A DNA stretch of 64,000 bases, from NCBI GenBank assembly GCA_964423205.1, contig CAYRDX010000006.1, positions 1-64,000 on the forward strand. Reading direction: 5' to 3'. Source of the stretch: UBA6168 sp964423205. GTDB lineage: Bacteria; Bacteroidota; Bacteroidia; Chitinophagales; Saprospiraceae. Numbering within the stretch: position 1 is the first letter of the stretch; the number at the start of each line of letters is the position of its first letter. Positions 51,248 to 60,698 of this stretch are shown one piece after another. The position numbers were made by a program, and so were the translations under genes. Below the pieces are notes generated by a model, which saw only the letters and a list, made by a program, of their open reading frames with translations, searched no databases and was not told the DNA's origin.

Positions 51248-51628
51248 TCAGAGCACCCCATTTTCATTGGGACAATCTTTCTGTATCTGCTGACCAAAGT
51301 CCCAAAATTCCACAATCTTTTTATTCTCATCGAACTTCATGATATGGGCAACCACATAACCCAAATCATCGGGGTTTTGGCGATAGTGCGAATGCACAGC
51401 TACAAGTTCACCATCTTCAAGTGCCCGCTGAATCTGGAACACCATATCCGGATTGGCCTTATTAGCTTCCTCCATCGCAATCATCAAAGTAGCCGGGTCA
51501 CCAGCAAAATAGGCATTGTGGTGAATTAATTTCGGGCTGGCATACAAACTGAACGCCTCTCTGGAATCACCTTTGGCGCAGAGTATCAAAAAGTCCTCAG
51601 CTATAGCTTTCAATGTTGGTTCCGACAT
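51248..51628 (-). CDS. SnoaL-like (NTF2 superfamily) protein
   Basis: This 126-residue cytosolic protein has the SnoaL polyketide-cyclase-like pattern: LCAKGDSREAFSLYASPKLIHHN, FQIQRALEDGELVAVHSHY, HIMKFDENKKIVEFWDFGQQI. These are common small-molecule binding or isomerase-type proteins and the substrate is unknown. A TATCTTTG box lies 35 bp upstream. Confidence 0.88.
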   Translation of the reverse strand: MSEPTLKAIAEDFLILCAKGDSREAFSLYASPKLIHHNAYFAGDPATLMIAMEEANKANPDMVFQIQRALEDGELVAVHSHYRQNPDDLGYVVAHIMKFDENKKIVEFWDFGQQIQKDCPNENGVL

Positions 51629-51662
51629 GTTTCAAGATTAATTAAAGATTGGCAAGGGTGAC

Positions 51663-51690
51663 CAAAGATAAGTGTGATGTTTTATTTTTG
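51663..51690. promoter_or_regulatory. Putative divergent -7 boxes
   Basis: TATCTTTG on the minus strand (51663-51670) faces the SnoaL-like gene. TATTTTTG on the plus strand (51683-51690) faces the DUF3592 gene. Both match TAnnTTTG; the -33 boxes are weak. Confidence 0.35.
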
Positions 51691-51766
51691 AGAAAAATAG
51701 CGAATATGGATTTTCGGGGTTGAATGAAAGGCAAAATTTCTTGTTCTCTTTTACCATACAATTATC

Positions 51767-52663
51767 ATGGAAAACTTAGCAGCAAACCGACAACTCCGTG
51801 AACTTCCACCGCGTCGCATTGGACTTTTCAACAGAGCAACACTTCTCTTTGGTGGCTTCTTTCAACAATTTGGCTGGATGTTTTTTGTTTTTGGCAGCCT
51901 TTTTTGCTGGATATTTATTCCTCCATCTTCGGTGGTTCACTGGTTTGAGTTCGGCAAAGACTGGCAGGAAGTGGAGGGTCGCATATTGGATGCCGGTCAG
52001 ACCAATGCCGAAACCAACGGGCAAACAGTATGGAGCTATTTTCACTCCTTTGAACTGGAGGGTGTTCGCTACACTGGCAAGTGTTTTACCGATGGGCCAA
52101 CTTTCGAAGGAGGACAGATTGTAACCATCCGTTACAATGCCAATAATCCAGAAGAATCTTTCATAGTCGGTGCCAACAGGTCAATCTTTCCGGGTTTTGT
52201 TGCTTTTGTACTTATTTTTCCTTTTGTCGGACTGGTGTTCATTATTAAATCACTGATTAGCAATTGGAAAGCAATGCGCTTATTGGAAATTGGAAATTTC
52301 ACCAGGGGCAAACTCATTTCTAAAGAAAATACCAATGCTTCGGTTACCATCAACGGCGCCCGCTATCCGGTATGTAAATATGGTTTTGAATTTGAAACGG
52401 GCGGCAGGAAACATACGGTCGCTTGTAAGACTCATCAAAGCTGGCTGGTGGAAGATGAAGATAGGGAAATCATACTATTCGACTGCTTCAATCCGGAGGA
52501 CAGCATCGTTTTTGATGCGTACCCCAATATGCCGCGCATTTCCGATGAAGGTTATTTGAAAGGGCCAACAGTCAAAAACCTGATGAACCTGATTCTGCCA
52601 ATAATCGGCATAGGGATGAATGTGATGTTTTATCTCAAGAATCCCTTTTTGGTGATGTTCTGA
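51767..52663 (+). CDS. DUF3592 membrane protein
   Basis: This 298-residue protein has membrane segments at about 30-52, 145-165 and 275-295. Two copies of the DUF3592-type beta unit are visible, the first as WQEVEGRILDAGQ ... VWSYFHSFELEGVRYTGKCF with YNANNPEESFIVG, the second as FTRGKLISKE ... YPVCKYGFEFETGGRKHTVACK. The function of DUF3592 is not known. It stands alone. Confidence 0.82.
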   Translation: MENLAANRQLRELPPRRIGLFNRATLLFGGFFQQFGWMFFVFGSLFCWIFIPPSSVVHWFEFGKDWQEVEGRILDAGQTNAETNGQTVWSYFHSFELEGVRYTGKCFTDGPTFEGGQIVTIRYNANNPEESFIVGANRSIFPGFVAFVLIFPFVGLVFIIKSLISNWKAMRLLEIGNFTRGKLISKENTNASVTINGARYPVCKYGFEFETGGRKHTVACKTHQSWLVEDEDREIILFDCFNPEDSIVFDAYPNMPRISDEGYLKGPTVKNLMNLILPIIGIGMNVMFYLKNPFLVMF

Positions 52664-52669
52664 TTATCA

Positions 52670-52981
52670 AGGACTGAAGGATAGAAGGATTGAAGGACTG
52701 AGGGATGAGGGATGAGGGATGAGGGATGAGGGACAGAATGAATGGAACAGCTTCCTCTCCGTGAACCTTAGTGCTCTCGGTGCCTCCATGGTAAACAAGG
52801 ACTGAAGGATTGAGGTATTGAAGGACTGAGGGGTGAGGGATGAAAACTGGAGACTGAAGACTGGAGACTGGAGACTGACCCCAAGTACTCGGGGGAAGGA
52901 TTGAATCAAGGATAGTAGCTGGGCTACACTCTGTGTTCCTTAGTGTTCTCCGTGCCTCCGTGGTGAAAAAAAAGTAAAGAA
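52670..52981. repeat. Repeat-filled intergenic region
   Basis: About 310 bp without a gene. It holds GGATTGAAGGACTGA units, four GAGGGAT copies (52703-52735), two CTCYGTGAACCTTAGTG-type dispersed repeats (52756-52796, 52921-52972), a GAGACTG tract, and a decayed palindrome CCCAAGTACTCGGGG (52879-52894). It lies between convergent genes. Confidence 0.85.
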
Positions 52982-53848
52982 TTAATGTCGATGATTCACT
53001 TTAGTTTTCAAAATCAGCAGGGCGTTAGCCACAGGCCGTTCGCCGGTTTTGTCGCTCGGATGGTTGACAATGCCCCTGGTTTTGGTCCAAAGTGTAGAGG
53101 AACCACCACCGTCGAGGTTGATGGCAAACCTGCAACCCAGCCTAAGCAAATACTGCTGAACCTCATAAAGATTCATTCCCGCAGCCTGCTCTGACCTGCC
53201 GTCGATAACGATGAAAACCACTTCAGAATCCGTAGTGCAAATGCAGCTTCGGGGGTGCCGTAAATTGATGAGACTTGTGGCAGGCAAATGCACAGATTTC
53301 GAATCAGATATCAACAAGGGGCCTGCGACAAGCACGGCAGCTTCATTTTTGGATGACAGATACTGTTGCGTAGATTTTGCGCTTTCAATTATCAATCTTC
53401 CTTTCTTGTCAATAACAACTGCACCGTTCAACACGCTATCCGGCTTCGACCATCTTCCATCAGCTGTTGACAGCTTATTCACCATGGAATCCCTGAATTC
53501 AAGAAAAGTGACACTTCCACCTTTTGTTACATTGAAAAACCCTGCATTAATGGCTGCTTCAGCCTTGTTTTTTTCAGCGAAATCGCTGGTTTTTACCAAT
53601 TCAGCTTCGCTGTATGCCACATCGAGTTGGTATTTACCTAAATCCTTTTTCGACAGGTAAAGCAGGCTGATGATTTGGGGGCTGTTGAAAAGGGTTTCCG
53701 TTTTGATTTGAGTCAAATTAAGGGGTGACTCAGTGCTAAGTTTTTGGCTGGTTTTGCAGGAAAAAAGAAGTAAAAAGAGCAGCAAAGGAGCGACACCTGT
53801 AACCTTCCTGAACTGCAAACTACTATGGGTGTAACTGGTTTTGAACAT
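52982..53848 (-). CDS. Phosphodiester glycosidase-family (NAGPA domain) lipoprotein
   Basis: This 288-residue protein has a lipoprotein signal (PLLLFLLLFSC, Cys about residue 31). A NAGPA-type domain follows, recognised by AAINAGFFNVTKGGSVTF, GAVVIDKKGRLII, HPRSCICTTDSEVVFIVIDGR and the C-terminal FAINLDGGGSSTLWTK. The GGGSS Asp/Gly motif is the family hallmark. Members cleave phosphodiester-linked sugars or take part in exopolysaccharide handling. The start ATG at 53848 is preferred to a TTG one codon earlier. Confidence 0.9.
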   Translation of the reverse strand: MFKTSYTHSSLQFRKVTGVAPLLLFLLLFSCKTSQKLSTESPLNLTQIKTETLFNSPQIISLLYLSKKDLGKYQLDVAYSEAELVKTSDFAEKNKAEAAINAGFFNVTKGGSVTFLEFRDSMVNKLSTADGRWSKPDSVLNGAVVIDKKGRLIIESAKSTQQYLSSKNEAAVLVAGPLLISDSKSVHLPATSLINLRHPRSCICTTDSEVVFIVIDGRSEQAAGMNLYEVQQYLLRLGCRFAINLDGGGSSTLWTKTRGIVNHPSDKTGERPVANALLILKTKVNHRH

Positions 53849-53956
53849 CAATTATTAAGTATATGTTAGCTAAAAGTGCCGGAATTATTAATTGTGCAAA
53901 ATAGGGTTTTTCATAAAAGCCATTCTGTACAATAGCTTACCAATCCAGGTCCAAAG

Positions 53957-54922
53957 TCACTTAAAGCGGCCCTTCCAATTCTCATGATTCAGTTCAAACC
54001 TAAGCTCGCCATTGGTCAGATTGCCGGATTGCTCCCACCCCAATTTTCGATAAAAGCGCTCTGCTCTGGTATTGGCATCTGTACTCAACCAGACTCTTGT
54101 TTTGGTTTGGCTGAAATACCAGTTCATCATGGAATCGTGAAGATGGCGACCAATGCCTTTTCCTTCGAAATCCGGATGGACAAACAAAGCCCAGATGTTA
54201 TTATCCATTAAATTGGCGATTGCAAACCCGACCACTTTCTCCTGCCAAAGGCATAGCCAACCTTTTCCTTTGTCTGCAATGTGATTAAGAACATCGAGGT
54301 CTGTAACTTTGGAGGGGTCTGATAATCGGTTTTGGCGCACAGCGTTCCTGACTATCTGCATCTGTCGAATGTCATCAGCTTGGGCTTCCCTGAAATGAAA
54401 ACCAAGATGCTGAAACCTTTCAATTTTTGTCAAAAAGTATTTCTTGCCTTCAAATCCTTCAAAATCAAAGTCCTCAAGGAATCGCATTCCGATTTTTTCT
54501 AAAACCCTTATTGATGCCTGGTTGCTTTTCCTTGCTCTGGCCACTATGTTTTGGATACCTAATTTAAAAAATCCATAATCAAGACACGCTTTGGCAGATT
54601 CGCTGGCAAAACCCCGATTCCAAAACTTCCGAAAAAAACGGAATCCCAAGTCCACTTCATTGGATTCCGGAGTGTATTTCAATCCGCACCAACCCAGGAA
54701 CTGGCCATCTAACTTCAATTCAACTACCCACCTGCCCATGTTAAAACTATTGTATTGGTCGTACCCCCTAATGAACTGTTCAGCCGCTGACAGGTCAGTA
54801 AACGGTACATCGCCAGTATGTTTGATGACATAAGGGTCAGAGTTGAGTTGTAGGAGATGAAAAGCGTCATTCAGCTCAAATGTTCTCAACAGTAGCCTTT
54901 GGGTTTCTAATATCTTGGTCAT
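53957..54922 (-). CDS. Tandem GNAT acetyltransferase, fused RimJ/RimL-like and second GNAT domain
   Basis: This 321-residue protein is made of two acetyl-CoA-dependent N-acetyltransferase domains. Residues about 1-165 follow the RimJ/RimL pattern (TQRLLLRTFELNDA, WCGLKYTPESNEVDLGF, NRGFASESAKACLDYGF, NQASIRVLEKIGM). Residues about 175-310 form a separate GNAT with the acetyl-CoA loop VHPDFEGKGIGRHLHDSMM and NTRAERFYRKLGW. Acceptors are unknown. It lies in a run with another GNAT and an alpha/beta hydrolase, all on the minus strand. Confidence 0.88.
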   Translation of the reverse strand: MTKILETQRLLLRTFELNDAFHLLQLNSDPYVIKHTGDVPFTDLSAAEQFIRGYDQYNSFNMGRWVVELKLDGQFLGWCGLKYTPESNEVDLGFRFFRKFWNRGFASESAKACLDYGFFKLGIQNIVARARKSNQASIRVLEKIGMRFLEDFDFEGFEGKKYFLTKIERFQHLGFHFREAQADDIRQMQIVRNAVRQNRLSDPSKVTDLDVLNHIADKGKGWLCLWQEKVVGFAIANLMDNNIWALFVHPDFEGKGIGRHLHDSMMNWYFSQTKTRVWLSTDANTRAERFYRKLGWEQSGNLTNGELRFELNHENWKGRFK

Positions 54923-54967
54923 CTATCCTGAAATTCTATTTTGGACACTTTGCAAGATGGTTAGCCG

Positions 54968-55522
54968 TCAGTTCCAATCCCACACCACAATACTCCATTC
55001 TGTGTCATCAGCATCACGGTAGCTGTGAATTACCTCAAAACCAACTCTTTTATGGGCTCTTAAAGAGCGCAGGTTGGAATGGACTATTTCCGTTATCGCA
55101 AAATCGTATCTGCCACTGAACAATCGGCGGTATGTGGTATAACACTCATCCAGGATGCCCATTCCCCGGTATCCGGTTGCCACACAGACCTGGCCAACAA
55201 CTATGTAGTTATATTCGCAGACAGGTTTCCCTTTGTACTTTACGGAAGTGAAAGAATCAAACATGGGAATCAGGACCGGAATGTCGTTTCTGGAATGTTC
55301 TGTCATGGCCAACAGATAGGCTATGACGCGGTCGCCATCCTTTGCAATGACATGCTGTTCAAAGTTATTGAGCGATTCGAGTTGTTCAAAGCTGTGGTCG
55401 ACTGTGACGAAACCTTGTGATTGGATTAGCTCATGACTCAGAGTACGCGCAAGATTGGCCTTCTGCAGCAGAAGAATTCCCTCCAGTTCTTGTTTGGATT
55501 TCGATGTTGTAATGTCAATCAC
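54968..55522 (-). CDS. GNAT-family N-acetyltransferase
   Basis: This 184-residue single-domain GNAT has VCVATGYRGMGILDECYTTY as the acetyl-CoA loop and NLRSLRAHKRVGFEVIHSY as the terminal motif. The GTG start at 55522 overlaps the end of the upstream hydrolase gene by 8 bp, which shows translational coupling. The substrate is unknown. Confidence 0.85.
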   Translation of the reverse strand: MIDITTSKSKQELEGILLLQKANLARTLSHELIQSQGFVTVDHSFEQLESLNNFEQHVIAKDGDRVIAYLLAMTEHSRNDIPVLIPMFDSFTSVKYKGKPVCEYNYIVVGQVCVATGYRGMGILDECYTTYRRLFSGRYDFAITEIVHSNLRSLRAHKRVGFEVIHSYRDADDTEWSIVVWDWN

Positions 55523-56441
55523 CCTGAATTGCGTTTAGAATGGTTTCAACACAAAATTCCGGAGCTTCCAAAGGAATCAAATGTCCGAAAGAATGGTTTT
55601 CTGTGATTTGAGAATTCGGGGATATTTTTCTCCATTTCGTCCTCGAACCCTCTGAGAAAAAGAGGGATGGCTTACCTGCAATGAGATGAATGGGGATTTT
55701 TACCTGCCTCACGTATTTCAGTGGTGAAAGCGCTCTGGCATAGTTTGCTGCTTCCCACTGTGGAGAGAATGTCATCCTGAATCGACCATTATTAGTCGGT
55801 AATAATCCATGATCGGCAAAATCGCGCAACACCTTGTCGCTTATTCTCCGGTATGCGTTTCTGCTGCGATAGTATTGGAAGAATTCCTCTTTGGTGTCCC
55901 AATATTCCTTTTTGGCCAGCGCACCTTTCATGGGTTCAACGAGTGACTTCAATGAATAGGGAAAAATCCGGAGAAGCACGAAAGCAAAAGGAGAAACTGA
56001 AGCTGGTTCAATCACAATCAGTTGTCTGAACAATTCCGGCCTTTTGGAAGCAGCCATGAGCGATGCCGTTGCACCCTGTGAATGGCCAATCACAATGGCA
56101 GGAGTATCAAATTTTTGCTCCACAAAACTGATCAAGTCATCAGCATAGTCTTCCCATTCGAATTCTTTCGGGGCTGGAGGTGGGTCAGTATAACAGGCAC
56201 GGAGGGGTAACCCGTAGATTTTGAATTTCCGGGTTAAGCGTTTTAAAAACTCAGAATAAGTGCCAATGGTGAATCCATTGGCATGGTAAAACACTGCAGG
56301 AATCCCGCTGTCGTTCAGTTCCATGTAGCTGGCATCAAGGCCGTTAATCTTCAGATGTTTTTGGGTCAGGTTTATGGTCGTATTCTTATCGGTCACTTTT
56401 ATGATTATTTGTTCCTGGACATTGCTAATGTAAAAATGCAT
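55515..56441 (-). CDS. Alpha/beta hydrolase
   Basis: This 308-residue cytosolic hydrolase has the nucleophile motif IGHSQGAT, an Asp region at IHLIAGKPSLFF and the terminal His in HSFGHLIPLEAPE; HANGF supplies the oxyanion loop. The substrate is not evident. It is the first gene of a two-gene coupled unit with the following GNAT. Confidence 0.88.
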   Translation of the reverse strand: MHFYISNVQEQIIIKVTDKNTTINLTQKHLKINGLDASYMELNDSGIPAVFYHANGFTIGTYSEFLKRLTRKFKIYGLPLRACYTDPPPAPKEFEWEDYADDLISFVEQKFDTPAIVIGHSQGATASLMAASKRPELFRQLIVIEPASVSPFAFVLLRIFPYSLKSLVEPMKGALAKKEYWDTKEEFFQYYRSRNAYRRISDKVLRDFADHGLLPTNNGRFRMTFSPQWEAANYARALSPLKYVRQVKIPIHLIAGKPSLFFSEGSRTKWRKISPNSQITENHSFGHLIPLEAPEFCVETILNAIQGD

Positions 56442-56537
56442 GTAATTGCTTCTGCTGGAATGTTTGGACGATATATAGCCTGTTAACTATGGGGTAATCA
56501 ACTTTCAAACACTTCAAACCACTCTAACCATTTTAAA

Positions 56538-58961
56538 CTACTTCACCTCCCACTCATGAACCCCCATCGAAACACCCTCTTTTGCTACAATTTCCAATCT
56601 GAGCGATTTGGTCTTTACCGGTTCAAACTGTAATTCATCCCATCCGTCTTTAGTGATGGTATATTTATCCGGACTGTAAACAGGCCGCCAGGCGCCATTT
56701 TCAAAATAAACTATGCGCCATGACTTCGGAATGCGGCAACCGCCGCCGGTGTCCTCGTCATCCAACCAATAAACTCTGACCGTCCCTACCTGTTCTTCCT
56801 TTTCAAAATCGTATTGAAGCCATTCCGATGTGCCGAATTTTGGCCACCAATGCATAAACGGATTTTCTTTGTCGGCCGAGTTCCTGGGAAGATATTGATC
56901 TGCTACAGCAGCCAACTGACCTTTAAAACCTTCAGAGGCCGTCACTTTACTGACCGATGAAAGAGTAGGCAAGTTGATAGGGCGTGCTACTTTGATGTCA
57001 TAAGGCATCCAGACCACCATGTTATCCTTTCCCCGGTTGGCCCAGGAGTAATAAGGAATGGCTTTAAGGTTGATATTCTGGAGGCCACCATCGGCACCAG
57101 ATTCTTTTCCAAGGACCAAAAATCCAGTGAAATCAAGTGTTCCAACACCACCAAGCAAGCCTGGGTTGAACTTATGGTGGATCATGGTGAATTCCGGCAC
57201 CAGCAAATTTAAAACCCTGTCATCAGGCTGGTCTTTTCCCTCCAGGGTGAAAACGATTGGGCCGCGTTGCAATGCTATCCTTCCCACTGCAGCTTCTACC
57301 TGTTCGTTGGCCAACAATTTTTGAACGACCATTGGCAGATATAATTCTATGCGGTCACCCTTTCGCCATTTCCTTTTCAGTATCACATAACCTTTGACCA
57401 TTTCCGGTTTTTGAATTTGTCCATTTACCATAACCACAAACTGCTCCTTGCGTTGCTCCATGAAACGGTACAAATCTCCGCTTACCGCTTTTCCTTCTGC
57501 CCATCCCGGTATGCGCAACAGAATGGAGAATTCGCGGGCTTTTTTAGGATGAACATGAAAGACAATTTTTCCATCCCAGGGGTAATTGGTTTCCTGACTT
57601 AATTTCAAATTCGTTCCATCTCCCAATTTCACATTGGTTTCGCTGGTCGTATATAGGTTTATATAGACATTATTGCCCGACAGGGCATACACGTAACCGG
57701 GTATGGATGGGAAAAAACGTGTGACATTTGAAGGGCAGCAGGCACAGGCAAACCACGGACTGCGTTCATAATTTTTCCTGCTTTCCAATGGATTAGGGTA
57801 AAAAAAGCGGTCACCACTTAGCGATAATCCAGCATTCAATGCATTATAAAGTGTTCGCTCCAGTATATCGATGTATTTGGATTCTCCCGTAAGTTGAAAC
57901 ATGCGTTGGTTCCAATAGACAAAAGCAATGGATGAGCATGTTTCACAGTAGGCGCTGAAGTTGGGCAGGTCATAAGCTTGGGTGAAACCCTCATTACTTC
58001 CGGCAGAGCCGATACCTCCAGTGACATACATTTTCTTTCCAACCAGATCGTCCCATAAGGCATGGAGAGCAGGCATATATGTGTTGTCGCCAGTGGCTGC
58101 TACCACATCGGCCATGCCTGAATACATATAGCAGGCCCTCACCGCGTGTCCTACTACCTCGCGCTGTTCGGTTACTTTTTGATGGTTTTGCTGATAAGGG
58201 TCGCCATAGCCCCGGACATCGAGGAAGAATTTGGCGAGGTCGAGGTACTTTTTGTTTCCAGTCAGCCGGTACAATTTTACCAGACCAATTTCAATTTCCT
58301 GATGTCCCGGAGATTTTTCAAGCTTTCCCGGTCCAAATACGTCGGCTACCAGGTCGGCGTTTTTGAGTGCTATGTCCAATAGCTGCCGTTTGCCGGTTGC
58401 CAGGAAATAAGCCACTGCAGCTTCATACATGTGGCCGGCATTGTAAAGTTCGTGGCTGTGCTGGTCGGTCTTCAGCCAACGCACCTCGCCCGCCATGTTT
58501 AGTCCGCGACCTTTGGATGCATCGTTTTGACGTGCAGCCCCTCCTTTGTCGTAAATCGTACGCCAGGTGTATAGGTATCCGTCAGGCTCCTGTGCTGCTC
58601 CAATTTTTACGATCAAGCCGTCCACATAGGCTTCCAGTTTTGGGTCGGGATGCACATGCAGCGAATAGGCAGCACCCTCGATGATTTTATAAACATCGGT
58701 ATCATCAAAAGGGTAAACGGTACAAAAGGAGCCTTCTTTGCTGCCTGCGGCAATTTCAAAGTTACTGACGCGCCCGGTTTCTTCACATTGCTGGAAGGTG
58801 TAGGGAATGGTTACTTCCCGAACTTTATTAATCCTGGGCAGCCAAAAATGGTCGTTGATACTGACCTGCGTAAAGGGTACGGACTGTATGGAATAATTGG
58901 TTTGACCAACCAATTGAAACAGTACCAAACAAGTAATAAAAGAAAGGAAATGCTTTTTCAT
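56538..58961 (-). CDS. GH127-family beta-L-arabinofuranosidase (DUF1680)
   Basis: This 807-residue secreted glycoside hydrolase has a signal peptide (FLSFITCLVLFQLVGQ). An (alpha/alpha)6 barrel carries CETCSSIAFVYWNQRMF and WFACACCPSNVTRFFPSIPGY, which contain the zinc-binding/catalytic Cys and Glu of GH127. Residues about 655-807 add a C-terminal sugar-binding-like module (WLQYDFEKEEQVGTVRVYWLDDE). It should release L-arabinofuranose from plant glycans. It stands without SusC/D genes; the aldose epimerase nearby fits sugar use. Confidence 0.92.
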   Translation of the reverse strand: MKKHFLSFITCLVLFQLVGQTNYSIQSVPFTQVSINDHFWLPRINKVREVTIPYTFQQCEETGRVSNFEIAAGSKEGSFCTVYPFDDTDVYKIIEGAAYSLHVHPDPKLEAYVDGLIVKIGAAQEPDGYLYTWRTIYDKGGAARQNDASKGRGLNMAGEVRWLKTDQHSHELYNAGHMYEAAVAYFLATGKRQLLDIALKNADLVADVFGPGKLEKSPGHQEIEIGLVKLYRLTGNKKYLDLAKFFLDVRGYGDPYQQNHQKVTEQREVVGHAVRACYMYSGMADVVAATGDNTYMPALHALWDDLVGKKMYVTGGIGSAGSNEGFTQAYDLPNFSAYCETCSSIAFVYWNQRMFQLTGESKYIDILERTLYNALNAGLSLSGDRFFYPNPLESRKNYERSPWFACACCPSNVTRFFPSIPGYVYALSGNNVYINLYTTSETNVKLGDGTNLKLSQETNYPWDGKIVFHVHPKKAREFSILLRIPGWAEGKAVSGDLYRFMEQRKEQFVVMVNGQIQKPEMVKGYVILKRKWRKGDRIELYLPMVVQKLLANEQVEAAVGRIALQRGPIVFTLEGKDQPDDRVLNLLVPEFTMIHHKFNPGLLGGVGTLDFTGFLVLGKESGADGGLQNINLKAIPYYSWANRGKDNMVVWMPYDIKVARPINLPTLSSVSKVTASEGFKGQLAAVADQYLPRNSADKENPFMHWWPKFGTSEWLQYDFEKEEQVGTVRVYWLDDEDTGGGCRIPKSWRIVYFENGAWRPVYSPDKYTITKDGWDELQFEPVKTKSLRLEIVAKEGVSMGVHEWEVK

Positions 58962-59002
58962 GATTCCGGTTTTAAACTGGAATCAAGGTAGGAATTTTTT
59001 TA

Positions 59003-59037
59003 AAGCGATACGACTGCTTAAAACAATCGTATCGCTT
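59003..59037. promoter_or_regulatory. Perfect inverted repeat upstream of the GH127 gene
   Basis: AAGCGATACGA and TCGTATCGCTT are perfect 11-bp arms around 13 nt, 42 bp before the GH127 start codon (minus strand). It could be an operator for a sugar regulator or a leader hairpin. Confidence 0.5.
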
Positions 59038-59047
59038 ACACTTTAAT

Positions 59048-59262
59048 TTAGTAATGAGTCAAAAATAAAGTTGCCAAATTGTTTTCTTGACCACTTAAAA
59101 ATCAGTTGGATGTTGGGGGTTGGCGGTTGGCGGTTGGCTCTTGGCTGCTTGCCCCTTCGGGGTTGGCTGTTGGTTATTTTCCAATTTCCCCCGAGTACTC
59201 GGGGTCCAATTTCCAATTTCCTTTTGCCTTTTGCCTTTTGCCTTTTGCCTTTTTAATTTTGC
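59048..59262 (+). repeat. Dispersed composite repeat, copy 4 (long form)
   Basis: It has the same order as copies 2 and 3: core hairpin, TTGGCGGTTGGC heptamers, CCCCTTCGGGG, AATTTCC units around CCCCGAGTACTCGGGG, and CCTTTTG/CCTTTTT tail. It lies between glnA and the GH127 gene. Confidence 0.9.
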
Positions 59263-59270
59263 CTTATTAC

Positions 59271-60698
59271 TTAGCTATCGTAATAAAGGAAAAACTCAAA
59301 TGGATGAGGCCTCAATGCCATGGCATCCAATTCATTGTCTTGTTTATAGCTGATATAAGTCTCTATTAAGTCGTCAGTGAAAACGCCACCTTCTGTCAGG
59401 AATTTGTGGTCAATTTCAAGTGCATTCAGCGCTTCGGCAAGAGAGCCCGGCACCTTCGGCACACTGTTCAATTCAGACTTATTCATGTGGTAAATATTGC
59501 GGTCGAGCGGTTTGCCCGGGTCAATCTTATTGTTAATGCCATCGATGACTGCCATTAACAGGGCGCTAAACAGTAAGTAGCCATTTGAACTTGGGTCTGG
59601 GCAACGGAATTCAAAGCGCTTGGCCTTTGGGCTTTTTGAATACATTGGGATACGCACAGCAGCTGACCTGTTTGCTTTTGAATACGCGAGATTAACAGGT
59701 GCTTCAAAACCAGGAACCAATCGGCGGTAAGAGTTGGTGGTTGGCGCTGCAAAAGCCAGAATGGCGGCGGCGTGTTTCAAAACTCCGCCGATACCATAAA
59801 GTGCCATTTGCGACATACCAGCATATCCGTCACCTGCGAATAATGGCTTTCCGTTTTTCCAAAGTGACAAATGGGTGTGCATGCCGCTTCCGTTGTCTTC
59901 GAAAATGGGCTTTGGCATAAAAGTTACCGTTTTGCCGTGGCGTTTTGCGACGTTCTTAATGATGTATTTGAACCACATCATCTGGTCGGCCATGGCCAGC
60001 ATCTCCTCATATTTCATATCAATTTCACTTTGACCGGCTGTGGCGACTTCGTGATGGTGAGCTTCGACCACGATGCCCATATCGCGCATAATGTAGGTCA
60101 TTTCACCCCGAAGGTCGTGATAGGTATCGGAAGGACTAACCGGGAAATAACCGCCTTTAAAGCTGGGTTTGTAGCCGAGGTTGGGTTCTTCTATCCTGTT
60201 CGTGTTCCAGGCTCCCTCAATGGAGTCTATCTGATAAAAGCCCATATTTTGCTTTTGGTCATACCGCACTTCATCAAAGATGAAAAACTCCGGTTCGGGA
60301 CCAATAAAGCAGGTATCGGCAATTCCGGTTTCTTTCAAAAAAGTAGTGGCCTTGCGGGTAATGTATCTTGGATCGCGGGTGTAGGGCTCATGAGTTTCCG
60401 GTTCGGCCACATTGGCAATAACACTGACCGTCGGCCTTGCAAAAAATGGATCCAACTGGGCTGTGGTAGGATCGGGAATGGCGAGCATGTCACTTACATG
60501 AATATCCTGCCAGCCCCTGATGGATGAACCATCAAATCCGACTCCTTCAGTAAAAGTATCCTCATCCCAGGTGTCGATGGGGAAACTACAGTGTTGCCAC
60601 GAACCGAGCATGTCAGTGAACTTGAGGTCCACCATTTCAGCACCGTTCGCCTTTGCAAATTCAAAGAATTCCTTTGCGTTATTTACGTTTTTCTTCAT
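59271..60698 (-). CDS. glnA: Glutamine synthetase, type I
   Basis: This 475-residue enzyme makes glutamine from glutamate, ammonia and ATP. Markers are FDGSSIRGWQDIHVSDM, EPEFFIFDEV, the EAHHHEVATAGQSEID metal/substrate region, KPIFEDNGSGMHTHLSLW, VPGFEAPVNLAYSKANRSAAVRIP (ATP/glutamate loop) and EFRCPDPSSN. The ATG at 60698 gives the usual MKKN start; an upstream in-frame codon at 60722 would only add eight residues. It lies alone, divergent from the aldose epimerase. Confidence 0.97.
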   Translation of the reverse strand: MKKNVNNAKEFFEFAKANGAEMVDLKFTDMLGSWQHCSFPIDTWDEDTFTEGVGFDGSSIRGWQDIHVSDMLAIPDPTTAQLDPFFARPTVSVIANVAEPETHEPYTRDPRYITRKATTFLKETGIADTCFIGPEPEFFIFDEVRYDQKQNMGFYQIDSIEGAWNTNRIEEPNLGYKPSFKGGYFPVSPSDTYHDLRGEMTYIMRDMGIVVEAHHHEVATAGQSEIDMKYEEMLAMADQMMWFKYIIKNVAKRHGKTVTFMPKPIFEDNGSGMHTHLSLWKNGKPLFAGDGYAGMSQMALYGIGGVLKHAAAILAFAAPTTNSYRRLVPGFEAPVNLAYSKANRSAAVRIPMYSKSPKAKRFEFRCPDPSSNGYLLFSALLMAVIDGINNKIDPGKPLDRNIYHMNKSELNSVPKVPGSLAEALNALEIDHKFLTEGGVFTDDLIETYISYKQDNELDAMALRPHPFEFFLYYDS

